The notes under the pieces were generated by a model. It did no database searches and was not told where the DNA came from. It worked only from the letters and a program-made list of their open reading frames with translations. Shown one piece after another: positions 25,592 through 34,789 of a stretch of DNA of 38,053 nt. The position numbers and the translations under genes are program-made. Location of the stretch: the NCBI GenBank assembly GCA_019912385.1, contig JAIOIW010000138.1:1-38053 (forward strand). The letters run 5' to 3'. This stretch comes from Notoacmeibacter sp. (lineage in GTDB: Bacteria; Pseudomonadota; Alphaproteobacteria; Rhizobiales; Rhizobiaceae). The stretch's first letter is position 1; every line of letters starts with the position of its first letter.

Positions 25592-26104
25592 CTAACGACT
25601 GAACTTGATGCTTCCCGACGTCCATGACCTGCCGCTCTCCACTTCGCGTGCGGAGCTTTCGATGGAGAAACCGTTCTTCGATATCGCCCAGGTCAGCCGC
25701 CCGGCGATTTCCTTGCCGGTATCGGGGTGTTGGGAATTGTAGGAGAGGATGATCTTGTTGCCGGCCGCCTCGCCGCTGACAGACACCTCGCCGATGCCAT
25801 ACGGGTTGGCCCAGCGCCCGACATAGCGCCCGGGAACGGACGACTTGCGGATATAGCCGTTAATCTTGAACTTGTTGCCGGGCGCGGCACATTGGCCGGT
25901 AAGCTCGGTGCGCCCCGTCTGGTCCGAATAGGTGCCGCTCAGCTTGCAGCGGATGGTCTCCTTGCTCGCCTCCGGCGAGCGCACGCCCCATCCGGTTCCG
26001 CGAAACGATCCGCGCAGGTTTTCCAGCAGTTCGGCCGCAATGGTGCTGGAAACCATCACGGGCGACAGCAGAAGCATGGTTGAGATCAGTATCTTCTTCA
26101 TCAT
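25592..26104 (-). CDS. Secreted beta-rich protein coupled to RND exporter, unknown family
   Basis: ATG 26104 overlaps the stop of the RND gene (ATGA), a typical coupled start; ATG 26113 and 26101 are alternatives. The 170-residue product begins with a Sec signal peptide (MKKILISTMLLLSPVMVSS, cleavage likely near residue 23) and continues with alternating short strands rich in Gly, Ser and Thr (GSFRGTGWGVR, GRYVGRWANPYGIGEVSVSG, NKIILSYNSQHPD). Two cysteines (RCKLSG and GQCAAPG) could form a disulfide. There is no lipobox. I do not recognise the family; secretion plus coupling suggests a periplasmic partner of the transporter. Confidence 0.75.
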   Translation of the reverse strand: MMKKILISTMLLLSPVMVSSTIAAELLENLRGSFRGTGWGVRSPEASKETIRCKLSGTYSDQTGRTELTGQCAAPGNKFKINGYIRKSSVPGRYVGRWANPYGIGEVSVSGEAAGNKIILSYNSQHPDTGKEIAGRLTWAISKNGFSIESSAREVESGRSWTSGSIKFSR

Positions 26105-28314
26105 CTGAGCCATTTGTAGCGCAACAATGCGGGAAGGAGGAGCAGGTCGGCAACCAGCGCGCTGGCAAATGTCATGATCTGCATCGTGCCGAATTGCCGT
26201 ACAGTCGGGAAGCTGCTTGTAAACGTGACGAGCAGACCGGAAGAGATGAGCAGCGTCGTCGCGATCATCACCCGCCCGGTCTCCTTGAGCGAGATTTCCA
26301 GCGCATGATCGACCGCGCGGCCGAGCCGGCGTTCCAGTTCGTATCGGTTTATGAAGTGGATCGAATCGTCGATGGCGACACCGAAGGCGATCGTCAGCGC
26401 CAGCGCCGCGGCCGGGTTGATCAATCCGTCCTTGAAAACATGCAGCGCGGATGCGGTCAGCGCCAGCGGCAGCACGTTGGGCAGCAGCAGCGTGACCGCC
26501 AGATGCGGGCGACGGAAGGCGAATGCCACCACTGCGACGGCGATCAGGCAGGCACCGAGCAAGCTGAGCGAGAGTTCGCGCAGCATCGCCAGCGGTTCAT
26601 GGCGCATGAGAACGGGCAGCCCGGTCACAAGCTGCGCCCCGCTTTCGTTCGCCGCTTCCTCGATCGCGTCGTGCGTCGCCTGGGCCTGCTCGTTGCGCAT
26701 CGGATCGCCGGTCAGCACGATCACATGGGCAACCGGGGAACCGGCGGGGCCGAGTTCCGCCTTGATCTGCTCGGGCAGCTCGTCATATTCCTTCTCGTCG
26801 GGCGGGCGCTCCGGATGCCCGAGCCACCGCGATACCGTTGCCAGGGAGATGACGGACCGGCCGGCGGCAGCGCGCTCCAGCGTTTCGGTGACCGCGCGGA
26901 AGCGGTCCCATCCCGCCGGCGTGGCCAGCGCATTGACGCCCGTCGCGTCGTATTCCGCCCAGATCTTGTAGAAACCGCCGAATTTCTCCTCGGCGCGTTC
27001 GCTGGCGAGGCGTACGCTGCTCGTATCCGGGAGGTTTTCGTAGATGGAAAACCAGGGCTTGGTGAGCGCATAACCGCCAATGGCAGCGATGCCGATGGCG
27101 ATTCCGGCGAACACGACCGTCTTTTGCCGGTTGAAGACGGCCCACGCTACGAAACCTGGAACCGGAATACGTTCCAGCGTACCCGCCGTGCGCGCTTCCG
27201 CCGGGTTCAGCATTCGCGTGAGTACGGCAAATCCGCTGATCACCATCAGGTAGCTGACGATCGTGCTCAGGGCTCCGAGGATGGCGAACTCCCTCAATTG
27301 CTGGTTGTCGGTAATGACGACCGCCGAAAACGCGATTGCCGTGGTCAGTGCCGTCATCGCACAGGCAGGCCCGACATCCCGGATGGCGGTGACGACCCGC
27401 TCTTCATTCGACCTGGTGGCGTCGGTTTCCAGATAGCGCATGACGAGGTGGAAGTTGTCGGCGAGTCCCAGCACCAGGGCGAGGACCGGCACCACGTTGC
27501 TGATCACTGTTACCGGGTATCCCAGGACGGGAAACAGCGCCAGCGTTGCTGCCACCCCGAGCGCGGGTGGGAGAATCGCGATTGCGACCATCCTGATATT
27601 CCGGAAATAGTAGATCGCGAACACGAGTACGAGAAAGCCGCCGGCCGAATTGAGAACGAGCAGGTCGGCGCGCAGTTCATCGACGATCTCGATCGCGATC
27701 GCCGCTTCGCCGGTGATGGTGAAGGAAACCGCCGAACTATTCATCTCGGAGACGATCGCCTCGAACACCTTGTGCACGGCTCGAATCGTCTCATCAGACG
27801 CATCCGGGTCGATGCTGGCAATGATCAGCGCTGTCTCCTGTTCCGCGTCGAGCAATTGGCGGTCGCGCGACACGGTTTCGGAATAGAGGTCGAGGCGTGC
27901 GTCGATTTCCCCGGAATCGATTTCCACGGGAAAAACGGGGTCGCCGGGAAAAGCCTCGTGATCGAGCGGATAGCGCAGCGAAAAGGGTGAAATAACGCCG
28001 GTGACGTGATCCGCCAGTTCCATTTCAAGCGCGATGTCGCGCATCTGGGCATAATCGCCGGCGCTGAACGGCCGCTCCGACGTCGCCAGGATCACGATTT
28101 CAGGCGCGTCGGGGCCGCGCTGCCTCAGAAACTGGCGATAGTCCCGGGAAATCCGGCTCTCCGAGGAAAATGTGCGCAAGACCTCGCGATCGAACGTCAA
28201 CTGGGTCAGGAATAGGGCGCAGACGGAAAAAAGCGCCCCCAACGCAATGGCGGCGATGACCGGGTGGCGCGCGGCAAAAAGACCGGCCGCCAGCGTCCCC
28301 TTTCCAGCGATCAT
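26101..28314 (-). CDS. RND/MMPL-family exporter
   Basis: ATG 28314, with GGTGGA six bases upstream, gives 737 residues; the much longer open frame upstream covers fabD on the other strand and is spurious. An N-terminal helix (HPVIAAIALGALFSVCALFL) is followed by a large periplasmic domain, five helices, a second periplasmic domain, and a final set of helices, the usual two-fold RND plan in a size typical of the COG1033 'predicted exporters'. Sequences such as VPVLALVLGLADNFHLVMRY and LTIAFGVAIDDSIHFINRYE in corresponding helices carry conserved acidic residues for proton coupling. Substrate unknown; lipid-like cargo is typical of relatives. Divergent from fabD. Confidence 0.88.
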   Translation of the reverse strand: MIAGKGTLAAGLFAARHPVIAAIALGALFSVCALFLTQLTFDREVLRTFSSESRISRDYRQFLRQRGPDAPEIVILATSERPFSAGDYAQMRDIALEMELADHVTGVISPFSLRYPLDHEAFPGDPVFPVEIDSGEIDARLDLYSETVSRDRQLLDAEQETALIIASIDPDASDETIRAVHKVFEAIVSEMNSSAVSFTITGEAAIAIEIVDELRADLLVLNSAGGFLVLVFAIYYFRNIRMVAIAILPPALGVAATLALFPVLGYPVTVISNVVPVLALVLGLADNFHLVMRYLETDATRSNEERVVTAIRDVGPACAMTALTTAIAFSAVVITDNQQLREFAILGALSTIVSYLMVISGFAVLTRMLNPAEARTAGTLERIPVPGFVAWAVFNRQKTVVFAGIAIGIAAIGGYALTKPWFSIYENLPDTSSVRLASERAEEKFGGFYKIWAEYDATGVNALATPAGWDRFRAVTETLERAAAGRSVISLATVSRWLGHPERPPDEKEYDELPEQIKAELGPAGSPVAHVIVLTGDPMRNEQAQATHDAIEEAANESGAQLVTGLPVLMRHEPLAMLRELSLSLLGACLIAVAVVAFAFRRPHLAVTLLLPNVLPLALTASALHVFKDGLINPAAALALTIAFGVAIDDSIHFINRYELERRLGRAVDHALEISLKETGRVMIATTLLISSGLLVTFTSSFPTVRQFGTMQIMTFASALVADLLLLPALLRYKWLR

Positions 28315-28458
28315 GTGCTGTCCACCCCATTTGGCCGCGTGCGGCTTTGTAACGGGCGAAACCGTTCTGCGCGATATTGCGTAGGGCATAAACCTTGACT
28401 TTTCCAGCCCTTCTGCGCAACGAGGGCGAAAATGCGGAAAATTCCAAGGGGGCGGAAC

Positions 28459-29400
28459 ATGCCGGTCGCATTCACCTTTCCGGGGCAGGGCAGCCAGTCG
28501 GTCGGCATGGGCAAGGACCTGGCCGATGCGTTCCCGCAAGCGCGCGCGGTTTTCGAGGAAGTCGATGCCGCGCTTGGCGAGAACCTGTCGGCCCTGATTT
28601 GGGAAGGGCCGGAGGAAAAGCTGACATTGACCGCCAATGCGCAACCCGCGCTGATGGCGGTATCGATGGCCGCCATACGTGCTCTCGAGGCGGGCGGTTT
28701 GTCGTTGAAGGACAGGGTCGCCTGCGTGGCCGGCCATTCGCTCGGCGAATATTCCGCGCTGTGCGCTGCAGGGGTCTTCTCGCTCGCTGATACGGCGCGC
28801 CTCCTGCGCATCAGGGGCAATGCCATGCAGGCAGCCGTTCCCGTCGGCGAAGGTGCGATGGCCGCGATCATCGGCCTGGAGCAGGAGGGCGTGGAAGCCG
28901 CGTGCGCCGAGGCGTCGGCCAGGGGGACATGCCAGATCGCCAATGACAATGGCGGCGGCCAGATGGTCATTTCCGGGGCCAAGGCAGCCGTGGAACTTGC
29001 CGCTTCCCTGGCGTCCGAGAAGGGTGCCAAGCGCGCGATCCTGCTTTCCGTGTCGGCTCCCTTCCATTCCGCTTTGATGGCGCCGGCGGCTGACGCCATG
29101 CGCGCCGCCCTCGCCGAAGTCGAGATGAAGGCGCCTTTGGTTCCTGTGATTTCCAACGTGACCGTTTCGCCGGTAACCGACCCCGCCGAGATCGCGACCC
29201 GACTGATAGAGCAGGTCACAGGCCGTGTGCGTTGGCGCGAAACCGTGGAATGGTTTGCCGCCAACAATGTCGATACGGCTTACGAAATCGGCGCGGGCAA
29301 GGTATTGACCGGCCTGGCGCGGCGCATCGACCGCAATATCGCCGCCATCCCGGTCAATACGCCTGAAGACGTGGAGAAGGCGCTCGCGGCGTTGAGCTGA
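28459..29400 (+). CDS. fabD: Malonyl-CoA:ACP transacylase
   Basis: ATG 28459 yields MPVAFTFPGQGSQ and 313 residues, the normal FabD start and length; an in-frame ATG at 28432 with GAGGG upstream is an alternative. Gln10 lies in PGQGSQ, the nucleophile Ser94 in GHSLGEYSAL, an Arg near 119 in LLRIRGNAMQ and His203 in APFHSALM. The enzyme loads malonyl groups onto ACP, the step that feeds elongation by FabF. It is the first gene of fabD-fabG-acpP-fabF and is divergent from the RND exporter across 144 bp. Confidence 0.96.
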   Translation: MPVAFTFPGQGSQSVGMGKDLADAFPQARAVFEEVDAALGENLSALIWEGPEEKLTLTANAQPALMAVSMAAIRALEAGGLSLKDRVACVAGHSLGEYSALCAAGVFSLADTARLLRIRGNAMQAAVPVGEGAMAAIIGLEQEGVEAACAEASARGTCQIANDNGGGQMVISGAKAAVELAASLASEKGAKRAILLSVSAPFHSALMAPAADAMRAALAEVEMKAPLVPVISNVTVSPVTDPAEIATRLIEQVTGRVRWRETVEWFAANNVDTAYEIGAGKVLTGLARRIDRNIAAIPVNTPEDVEKALAALS

Positions 29401-29444
29401 ACGCTGATGCCCGCGCGGGAAAGCAAGTTTGAAAGGATCTCCCC

Positions 29445-30182
29445 ATGATTGACCTGAGCGGGCGCAAGGCCCTTGTGACCGGAGCGACCGGCGGTATCGG
29501 CGAGGCGATCGCGCGCCAGCTTCATGCTCTTGGCGCGACGGTCGGCCTGCACGGCACGCGCGTGGAGAAGCTCGAGGAGCTCGCCGGCGAACTCGGCGAC
29601 CGCGTCAGGCTGTTCCCCGCGAACCTCTCCGACCGGGGCGAGGTCAAGGCGCTCGGCGCGGCGGCCGAAGAGCAGATGGAGGGCGTCGATATTCTCGTCA
29701 ACAATGCCGGGATCACCCGTGACGGCTTGTTCGTGCGCATGTCCGACGCCGATTGGGATGCGGTACTCGAAGTGAACCTGACAGCGGTCTTTCGCCTGAC
29801 CCGGGAACTGACCCATCCCATGATGCGCCGCCGCTATGGCCGCATCATCAATATTACCTCCGTCGTCGGCGTGACCGGCAATCCCGGTCAGGCCAATTAT
29901 TGCGCCTCCAAGGCGGGGCTGATCGGCTTTTCCAAGTCGCTTGCCCAGGAAATCGCCAGCCGAAACATCACGGTCAATTGCGTTGCACCGGGTTTTATCG
30001 AGTCCGCGATGACCGACAAGCTGAACGACAAGCAGAAAGATGCGATCATGGGGGCGATCCCGATGAAACGTATGGGAACAGGTGATGAAATCGCCTCCGC
30101 CGTTGCCTGGCTGAGCTCGCAAGGCGCAGGATACGTCACCGGCCAGACGATCCACATCAATGGCGGCATGGCCATGATCTGA
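29445..30182 (+). CDS. fabG: 3-oxoacyl-ACP reductase
   Basis: A 245-residue SDR with cofactor motif TGATGGIGEA (12-21), NNAG (86-89) and the catalytic Ser139, Tyr152 and Lys156 (NYCASKAG). The C-terminal segment NGGMAMI matches FabG rather than general SDRs. AAAGGA precedes the ATG. It reduces 3-ketoacyl-ACP with NADPH in fatty-acid elongation. It sits 44 bp after fabD and 131 bp before acpP. Confidence 0.96.
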   Translation: MIDLSGRKALVTGATGGIGEAIARQLHALGATVGLHGTRVEKLEELAGELGDRVRLFPANLSDRGEVKALGAAAEEQMEGVDILVNNAGITRDGLFVRMSDADWDAVLEVNLTAVFRLTRELTHPMMRRRYGRIINITSVVGVTGNPGQANYCASKAGLIGFSKSLAQEIASRNITVNCVAPGFIESAMTDKLNDKQKDAIMGAIPMKRMGTGDEIASAVAWLSSQGAGYVTGQTIHINGGMAMI

Positions 30183-30255
30183 CGGCTGTGGACGGCGGTC
30201 TGGCCGGATCCCGAGAATTGGGAGTTACGGACATTGCCGTCATCTTTCAGCTTGA

Positions 30256-30277
30256 TTAGCGGCAGGCCTGCCGTTAA
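30256..30277. promoter_or_regulatory. Palindrome upstream of acpP
   Basis: The 14-bp core CGGCAGGCCTGCCG (30260-30273) is a perfect palindrome with no loop, extended by TTA/TAA on both sides with one G-T mismatch pair, 22 bp in all. It ends 36 bases before the acpP ATG. The loopless symmetry suggests a protein-binding site more than a hairpin terminator of fabG. Confidence 0.4.
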
Positions 30278-30313
30278 CGAAGGCAAACTTAAACCGAAGT
30301 CGAGGATTCCGAC

Positions 30314-30550
30314 ATGAGCGATACTGCAGAACGCGTCAAGAAGATCGTTGTGGAACATTTGGGTGTGGATGCGGACAAGGTGTCCGAGGGTGCATCCTTC
30401 ATTGACGATCTGGGCGCCGACAGCCTTGATACGGTCGAGCTGGTGATGGCGTTCGAGGAAGAATTCGGTGTCGAGATTCCCGATGACGCCGCCGAAACGA
30501 TCCTGACCGTCGGCGACGCCGTCAAGTTCATCGAAAAAGCCTCCGCGTAA
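30314..30550 (+). CDS. acpP: Acyl carrier protein
   Basis: A 78-residue acidic protein. Ser37 in [12 protein letters not shown] receives the 4'-phosphopantetheine arm. The sequence is full-length with the usual four helices. GAGGA lies eight bases before the ATG. It carries the growing acyl chain for FabD, FabG and FabF encoded around it and is the likely acyl donor for the Aas-type synthetase at 11256-13484. Confidence 0.98.
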   Translation: MSDTAERVKKIVVEHLGVDADKVSEGASFIDDLGADSLDTVELVMAFEEEFGVEIPDDAAETILTVGDAVKFIEKASA

Positions 30551-30631
30551 GTCGATGGCGGTTCTTGCCGCCATCTGTCTGCCGGAATATCCGCTTCGAG
30601 CGGCTGTGCGCTCTTCACGGAGGACCTCGGC

Positions 30632-31894
30632 ATGAGGCGCGTCGTTGTTACCGGTATTGGTCTCATCTCACCTTTCGGTGTGGGGGCGGAGCATGCCTGG
30701 AAACAGTTACTGGCTGGAAAATCGGCAGCCAGGCGCGTCGAAAAGTTCGAGACCGAGGACCTCGCGTGCAAGATCGCCCATGAGATTCCGCGCGGCGACG
30801 GTACGAACAACACCTTCAGTCCCGATGCATTTCTGGAGCCGAAGGAACAGCGCAAGATCGGCGATTTCATCCTCTACGGTATTGCCGCGGCGGATGAGGC
30901 GATCGCCGATTCCGGCTGGAAACCGTCGAACGAGGACGAGCGGTGCGCGACCGGTGTGATGATCGGTTCGGGCATCGGCGGCATCGAGGGCATATCGGAG
31001 AACACGCTGACGCTGGAAAACCGCGGTCCGCGGCGCATCAGCCCGTTCTTCATCCCCGGCAACATCATCAATTTGGTCTCCGGTCAGGTGTCGATTCGCC
31101 ACGGCTTCAAGGGGCCGAACAGTGCGGTCGTCACGGCATGCTCCACCGGTGCGCACGCCATCGGCGATGCGGCGCGCATGGTCATGCTCGGTGACGCGGA
31201 TGTCATGGTCGCCGGCGGGGCCGAGAGCCCGATCACCCGCCTTTCCCTGGCCGGGTTTGCCGCTTGCAAGGCGTTGTCCACCAAATACAACGACACGCCG
31301 CAAAAGGCATCGCGTCCCTATGATGCTGGTCGCGACGGCTTTGTCATGGGCGAGGGGGCCGGCATCGTGGTTCTGGAGGAACTGGAGCATGCCAAGGCGC
31401 GCGGAGCCAAGATTTATGGCGAAGTGATCGGCTACGGCATGTCGGGGGATGCCTTTCATATCACAGCGCCCGCCGAAGACGGCGACGGCGCCTATCGCTG
31501 CATGAACGCCGCGATCAAGCGTGCCGGAATTTCGGCCGCCGATATCGACTACATCAACGCCCATGGAACCTCCACGATGGCCGACACCATCGAACTGGCG
31601 GCAGTCGAGCGCGTTGTCGGCAATGCCGCGTCGAAAATTTCCATGTCCTCCACAAAGTCGAGCATCGGCCATTTGCTGGGCGCGGCTGGCGCAGCCGAGG
31701 CGATCTTCTCGCTGCTCGCGATTCGCGATAACATCGCGCCGCCGACCATCAACCTGGACAATCCCTCGGCCGACACCGCGATCGACCTGGTGCCCAACGT
31801 GGCGCGCAAGCGGCAGATCGATATTGCGCTGTCCAACTCGTTCGGCTTCGGCGGGACCAACGCGTCGCTTGTCTTCCGGCGTTACGACGGCTGA
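30632..31894 (+). CDS. fabF: 3-oxoacyl-ACP synthase II
   Basis: A 420-residue condensing enzyme with the Cys-His-His triad: Cys170 in TACSTGAHA, His311 in NAHGTST and His347 in SSIGHLLGAAG. The C-terminal SNSFGFGGTNASLVF is the family gatekeeper loop. GGAGGA precedes the ATG. It elongates acyl-ACP with malonyl-ACP, and in Rhizobiales it follows acpP in the same order. Confidence 0.97.
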   Translation: MRRVVVTGIGLISPFGVGAEHAWKQLLAGKSAARRVEKFETEDLACKIAHEIPRGDGTNNTFSPDAFLEPKEQRKIGDFILYGIAAADEAIADSGWKPSNEDERCATGVMIGSGIGGIEGISENTLTLENRGPRRISPFFIPGNIINLVSGQVSIRHGFKGPNSAVVTACSTGAHAIGDAARMVMLGDADVMVAGGAESPITRLSLAGFAACKALSTKYNDTPQKASRPYDAGRDGFVMGEGAGIVVLEELEHAKARGAKIYGEVIGYGMSGDAFHITAPAEDGDGAYRCMNAAIKRAGISAADIDYINAHGTSTMADTIELAAVERVVGNAASKISMSSTKSSIGHLLGAAGAAEAIFSLLAIRDNIAPPTINLDNPSADTAIDLVPNVARKRQIDIALSNSFGFGGTNASLVFRRYDG

Positions 31895-31960
31895 GCGGTT
31901 CCGCCGTTTCGCCACATTGGGATTGAAAGAACGGTCTGGAACAAAGCCGCCGGGCAAATC

Positions 31961-33151
31961 ATGAGTGGCACGATGAACCAGCAACCAGAATTCGGTCGAG
32001 GCAACGACAAGAACGGTCCGATCGTTCCCAAGTCGCCGAGCCAGGTTCTGCGCGCGGAGGCGGGCACGCCGCCCCCACGCCGTTCGCGTGCCGCGCGCAG
32101 CCAGTTCGTGGTCTTCCTCAATTTCCTGTTCTCGACGATCGTATTTGTCGTCATCGCGGTCGGAATCGCGCTCTGGTTCGGCCGTCAGGAGTTTTTCGCC
32201 GATGGTCCGTCGCTGCGAACGACCACATTCGCGGTGCAAAAAGCTGCCGGAACCAGCCAGATCGCAGAGCAACTCGCCCGGCGCGGCCTCATTTCAGACG
32301 AGCGCATCTTCTCCATCGGCGTGCGCGCCTATGGTCTCGATGGCCAACTCAAGGCCGGCGAGTATGAGATCAAGGCCGGCGCCTCGATGAAGGAGATCAT
32401 GGACCTTCTCCACTCGGGACGTTCCATCCTCTATTCGCTGACGGTTCCCGAAGGATACACCGTTACCCAGGTGTTGGATCGCATCGCCAACAATGATGTA
32501 CTGGTCGGCGATATGCCCGAAGAACTGCCGCCGGAAGGCTCGATCATAGCCGATACGCAGAAGTTCGAACGCGGCACCACCCGCAAGGAGATCGTCGAGC
32601 GCATGGTCAAGGCGCAGAGCGATCTGGTGGCGAAGATCTGGGCACGGCGCGATCCCGATCTGCCGCTCGCTGACATAAACGAGTTCGTGACGCTTGCCTC
32701 CATCGTCGAGAAGGAGACCGGTCTGTCGGACGAGCGCTCCCGCGTTGCCGCGGTATTCATCAACCGCCTGCGCAAGGGGATGCGGCTGCAGTCCGATCCG
32801 ACAATCATCTACGGCCTGTTCGGCGGCGAAGGAAAGCCCCAGGGGCGCCCGATCTATCGTTCGGACGTCGACAAGCAGACGCCCTACAACACCTACCTGA
32901 TCGACGGCCTGCCGCCGACACCGATCGCCAATCCGGGCCGCGCCGCGCTTGAAGCAGTCGCCTCTCCGTCGAAGACGAATGATCTTTATTTTGTCGCGGA
33001 TGGAACCGGCGGCCACGTCTTTGCCACCACGTTGGAAGAGCACAATCAGAATGTGCAGCGTTGGCGCGAGATCGAGAAGAAGCGCCAGGAAGAGGCGGCC
33101 AAGGCCGCACAGGATGAAAACGCCGGAAATGGCGAGGGGCAGGCACAATAG
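31961..33151 (+). CDS. mltG: Endolytic murein transglycosylase MltG
   Basis: A 396-residue protein with a proline-rich basic cytoplasmic N-terminus (1-48), one membrane helix (about 50-73) and a periplasmic YceG domain with a LysM-like subdomain. The catalytic Glu is E250 in ASIVEKETGL, followed by VFINRLRKGMRLQSDPTIIY. MltG cuts nascent glycan strands and so sets their length. The start could be ATG 31973 instead. The C-terminus is charged and low-complexity (EEAAKAAQDENAGNGEGQAQ). Its TAG stop is contiguous with a perfect palindrome that belongs to the repeat family described below. Confidence 0.95.
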   Translation: MSGTMNQQPEFGRGNDKNGPIVPKSPSQVLRAEAGTPPPRRSRAARSQFVVFLNFLFSTIVFVVIAVGIALWFGRQEFFADGPSLRTTTFAVQKAAGTSQIAEQLARRGLISDERIFSIGVRAYGLDGQLKAGEYEIKAGASMKEIMDLLHSGRSILYSLTVPEGYTVTQVLDRIANNDVLVGDMPEELPPEGSIIADTQKFERGTTRKEIVERMVKAQSDLVAKIWARRDPDLPLADINEFVTLASIVEKETGLSDERSRVAAVFINRLRKGMRLQSDPTIIYGLFGGEGKPQGRPIYRSDVDKQTPYNTYLIDGLPPTPIANPGRAALEAVASPSKTNDLYFVADGTGGHVFATTLEEHNQNVQRWREIEKKRQEEAAKAAQDENAGNGEGQAQ

Positions 33152-33194
33152 AGCCGTTCATCTTCAAACGACTCCATTTGAAGATGAACGGCTC
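33151..33194. repeat. Perfect palindromic repeat at the mltG stop
   Basis: Two perfect 18-bp arms (33151-33168 and 33177-33194) enclose an eight-base loop. The arms begin GAGCCGTTCATCTT, identical for 14 bases to the left end of the element at 37635. The first base is the G of the mltG TAG stop. No T-tract follows, so it is a REP-like stem between mltG and yicC rather than a classical terminator. Confidence 0.85.
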
Positions 33195-33224
33195 CAGGGT
33201 GCCGCGAAGCGAAGGAACGGGGGC

Positions 33225-34112
33225 ATGGCGCTCCAGAGCATGACGGGCTTTGCCCGCTCCGGCGGCGAAGTGGCGGGGCTGGTCTTCGCCTGGGAAGCCA
33301 AATCGGTGAACGGCAAGGGCCTTGAAACGCGCCTGCGCCTGCCGGCCGGGTTCGAGCGCATCGAACAATCGGCCCGCGCGGCAATCCAGAAGCGGTTTTC
33401 CCGCGGCAATCTCCAGATCGTGCTGTCGGTCAACCGCACCTCGGGGCAGAGCGTTCCGGTGGTCAACGATGCGTTGCTCGGCGAACTCGCCGCTCTGGCG
33501 CGCAAGCTTGCCGACGACTACGGGATGGCGCCGGCGAGCGCTGACGGCCTGCTCGCGATCCGCGGTGTCCTCGACTTTCCCGAAATCGGCGAGAGCGACG
33601 AAGAACGGGCGGAAATCGATGCGGCGCTGCAGGACGGTCTCGCTACTGCGCTGGAGGAACTGGAAGCGGCTCGCCGGCAGGAGGGGGCGGCGCTGGTTCC
33701 GGTCATGGCCCGGCACATCGACGCGATCGAAGCGCTGACGCTGGAGGCCGAGGCCGATCCCTCCCGCGATCCGCAGACCATCCGTGCCCGCCTTGCCGCC
33801 CAGGTGGAATTGCTGCTGGGCGCTTCCCCGCCGCTCGACGAAGGCCGCCTTTATGCCGAGGCCGCGTTCCTGGCGACAAAGGCCGACATCCGCGAGGAAA
33901 TCGATCGCCTGAAAACCCATGTCGCCTCGGCGCGCGAACTTGTCGCCGCTGACGGCCCGGTCGGGCGCAAGCTGGATTTTCTGGCGCAGGAATTCAACCG
34001 CGAATCGAATACATTGTGCTCCAAGTCGAACGCCGCGACGGTGACGGCCATCGGGCTCAAGTTGAAGGCGGTCGTGGACCAGTTCCGCGAGCAGGTCCAG
34101 AACATCGAATAG
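33225..34112 (+). CDS. yicC: YicC/YloC-family endoribonuclease
   Basis: ATG 33225, preceded by GAAGGA, gives 295 residues starting [12 protein letters not shown], the family signature; a long frame upstream overlaps mltG and is discarded. The C-terminal domain (about 210-295) contains [22 protein letters not shown]-type residues, here seen as [13 protein letters not shown], highly conserved in YicC proteins. Family members are RNases that act in RNA turnover. The gene precedes gmk by 14 bp, a common pairing. Confidence 0.92.
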   Translation: MALQSMTGFARSGGEVAGLVFAWEAKSVNGKGLETRLRLPAGFERIEQSARAAIQKRFSRGNLQIVLSVNRTSGQSVPVVNDALLGELAALARKLADDYGMAPASADGLLAIRGVLDFPEIGESDEERAEIDAALQDGLATALEELEAARRQEGAALVPVMARHIDAIEALTLEAEADPSRDPQTIRARLAAQVELLLGASPPLDEGRLYAEAAFLATKADIREEIDRLKTHVASARELVAADGPVGRKLDFLAQEFNRESNTLCSKSNAATVTAIGLKLKAVVDQFREQVQNIE

Positions 34113-34126
34113 GAGCCGCACCGCCC

Positions 34127-34789
34127 ATGCCGCAGACATCGGAACTGCCCTCCGCGAGGATCAAGCGCCGGGGCCTCATGCTCGTTCTTTCCTCGCCCTC
34201 AGGCGCCGGAAAATCCACTATTGCCCGCAACCTGCTGGAAAATGACCACGGCCTGGAACTTTCGGTCAGCGTCACCACCCGCCAGCGCCGTCCAAGCGAA
34301 ATCGACGGGGTGCACTATCACTTTGTCACGATGCGCGAGTTCGAGCGCATGCGCGAAACCGACGCCCTGCTCGAACACGCCGCGGTGCACGGCAATTTCT
34401 ACGGCACGCCACGCGAACCGGTGGAACAGGCGATGGCCGAGGGCAGGGACATGCTGTTCGACATCGACTGGCAGGGCGCCGAACAGCTCAGCGAGAAGAT
34501 GCGCGCCGATATCGTGTCGATCTTCATCCTGCCGCCGTCTATGGCTGAACTGAAACAGCGGCTGAAGCGGCGAGCGGAGGATTCCGACGATACCATCGCC
34601 ATGCGGCTGGCCAATGCGCGTAACGAGATCGAGCATTGGCGCGAATACGACTACGTGGTGGTCAATGACGATCTCGACCGCGCCTACGGCGCCGTGCGCT
34701 CGATCGTCGCCGCCGAGCGCCTGCGCCGCGACCGGCGGCACGGACTGTTCGATTTCGTTAGCGGCCTGCTGGACGAGAAACTGGATTAG
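34127..34789 (+). CDS. gmk: Guanylate kinase
   Basis: ATG 34127, following AGGAG at eleven bases, gives 220 residues. The P-loop [12 protein letters not shown] and the GMP-binding [20 protein letters not shown] and YGTP motifs are present, with [10 protein letters not shown]. It phosphorylates GMP to GDP. Its last 32 bases overlap the 3' end of rsmA on the other strand, so the two mRNAs would be complementary at their ends. Operon with yicC. Confidence 0.97.
   Translation: MPQTSELPSARIKRRGLMLVLSSPSGAGKSTIARNLLENDHGLELSVSVTTRQRRPSEIDGVHYHFVTMREFERMRETDALLEHAAVHGNFYGTPREPVEQAMAEGRDMLFDIDWQGAEQLSEKMRADIVSIFILPPSMAELKQRLKRRAEDSDDTIAMRLANARNEIEHWREYDYVVVNDDLDRAYGAVRSIVAAERLRRDRRHGLFDFVSGLLDEKLD

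Noticed and set aside
26080-27990. 636-codon plus-strand open frame opposite the RND exporter
   Set aside because: Composition is rich in Arg, Gln, His and Asp, the usual antisense pattern in high-GC genes. The minus-strand RND protein is unmistakable.
28392-28431. TTGACT hexamer upstream of fabD as a promoter
   Set aside because: No acceptable -10 hexamer follows at 16-18 bp, so I did not list it as a promoter.
30707-32272. 521-codon minus-strand open frame opposite fabF and mltG
   Set aside because: It covers two well-supported genes on the other strand and has no motifs.
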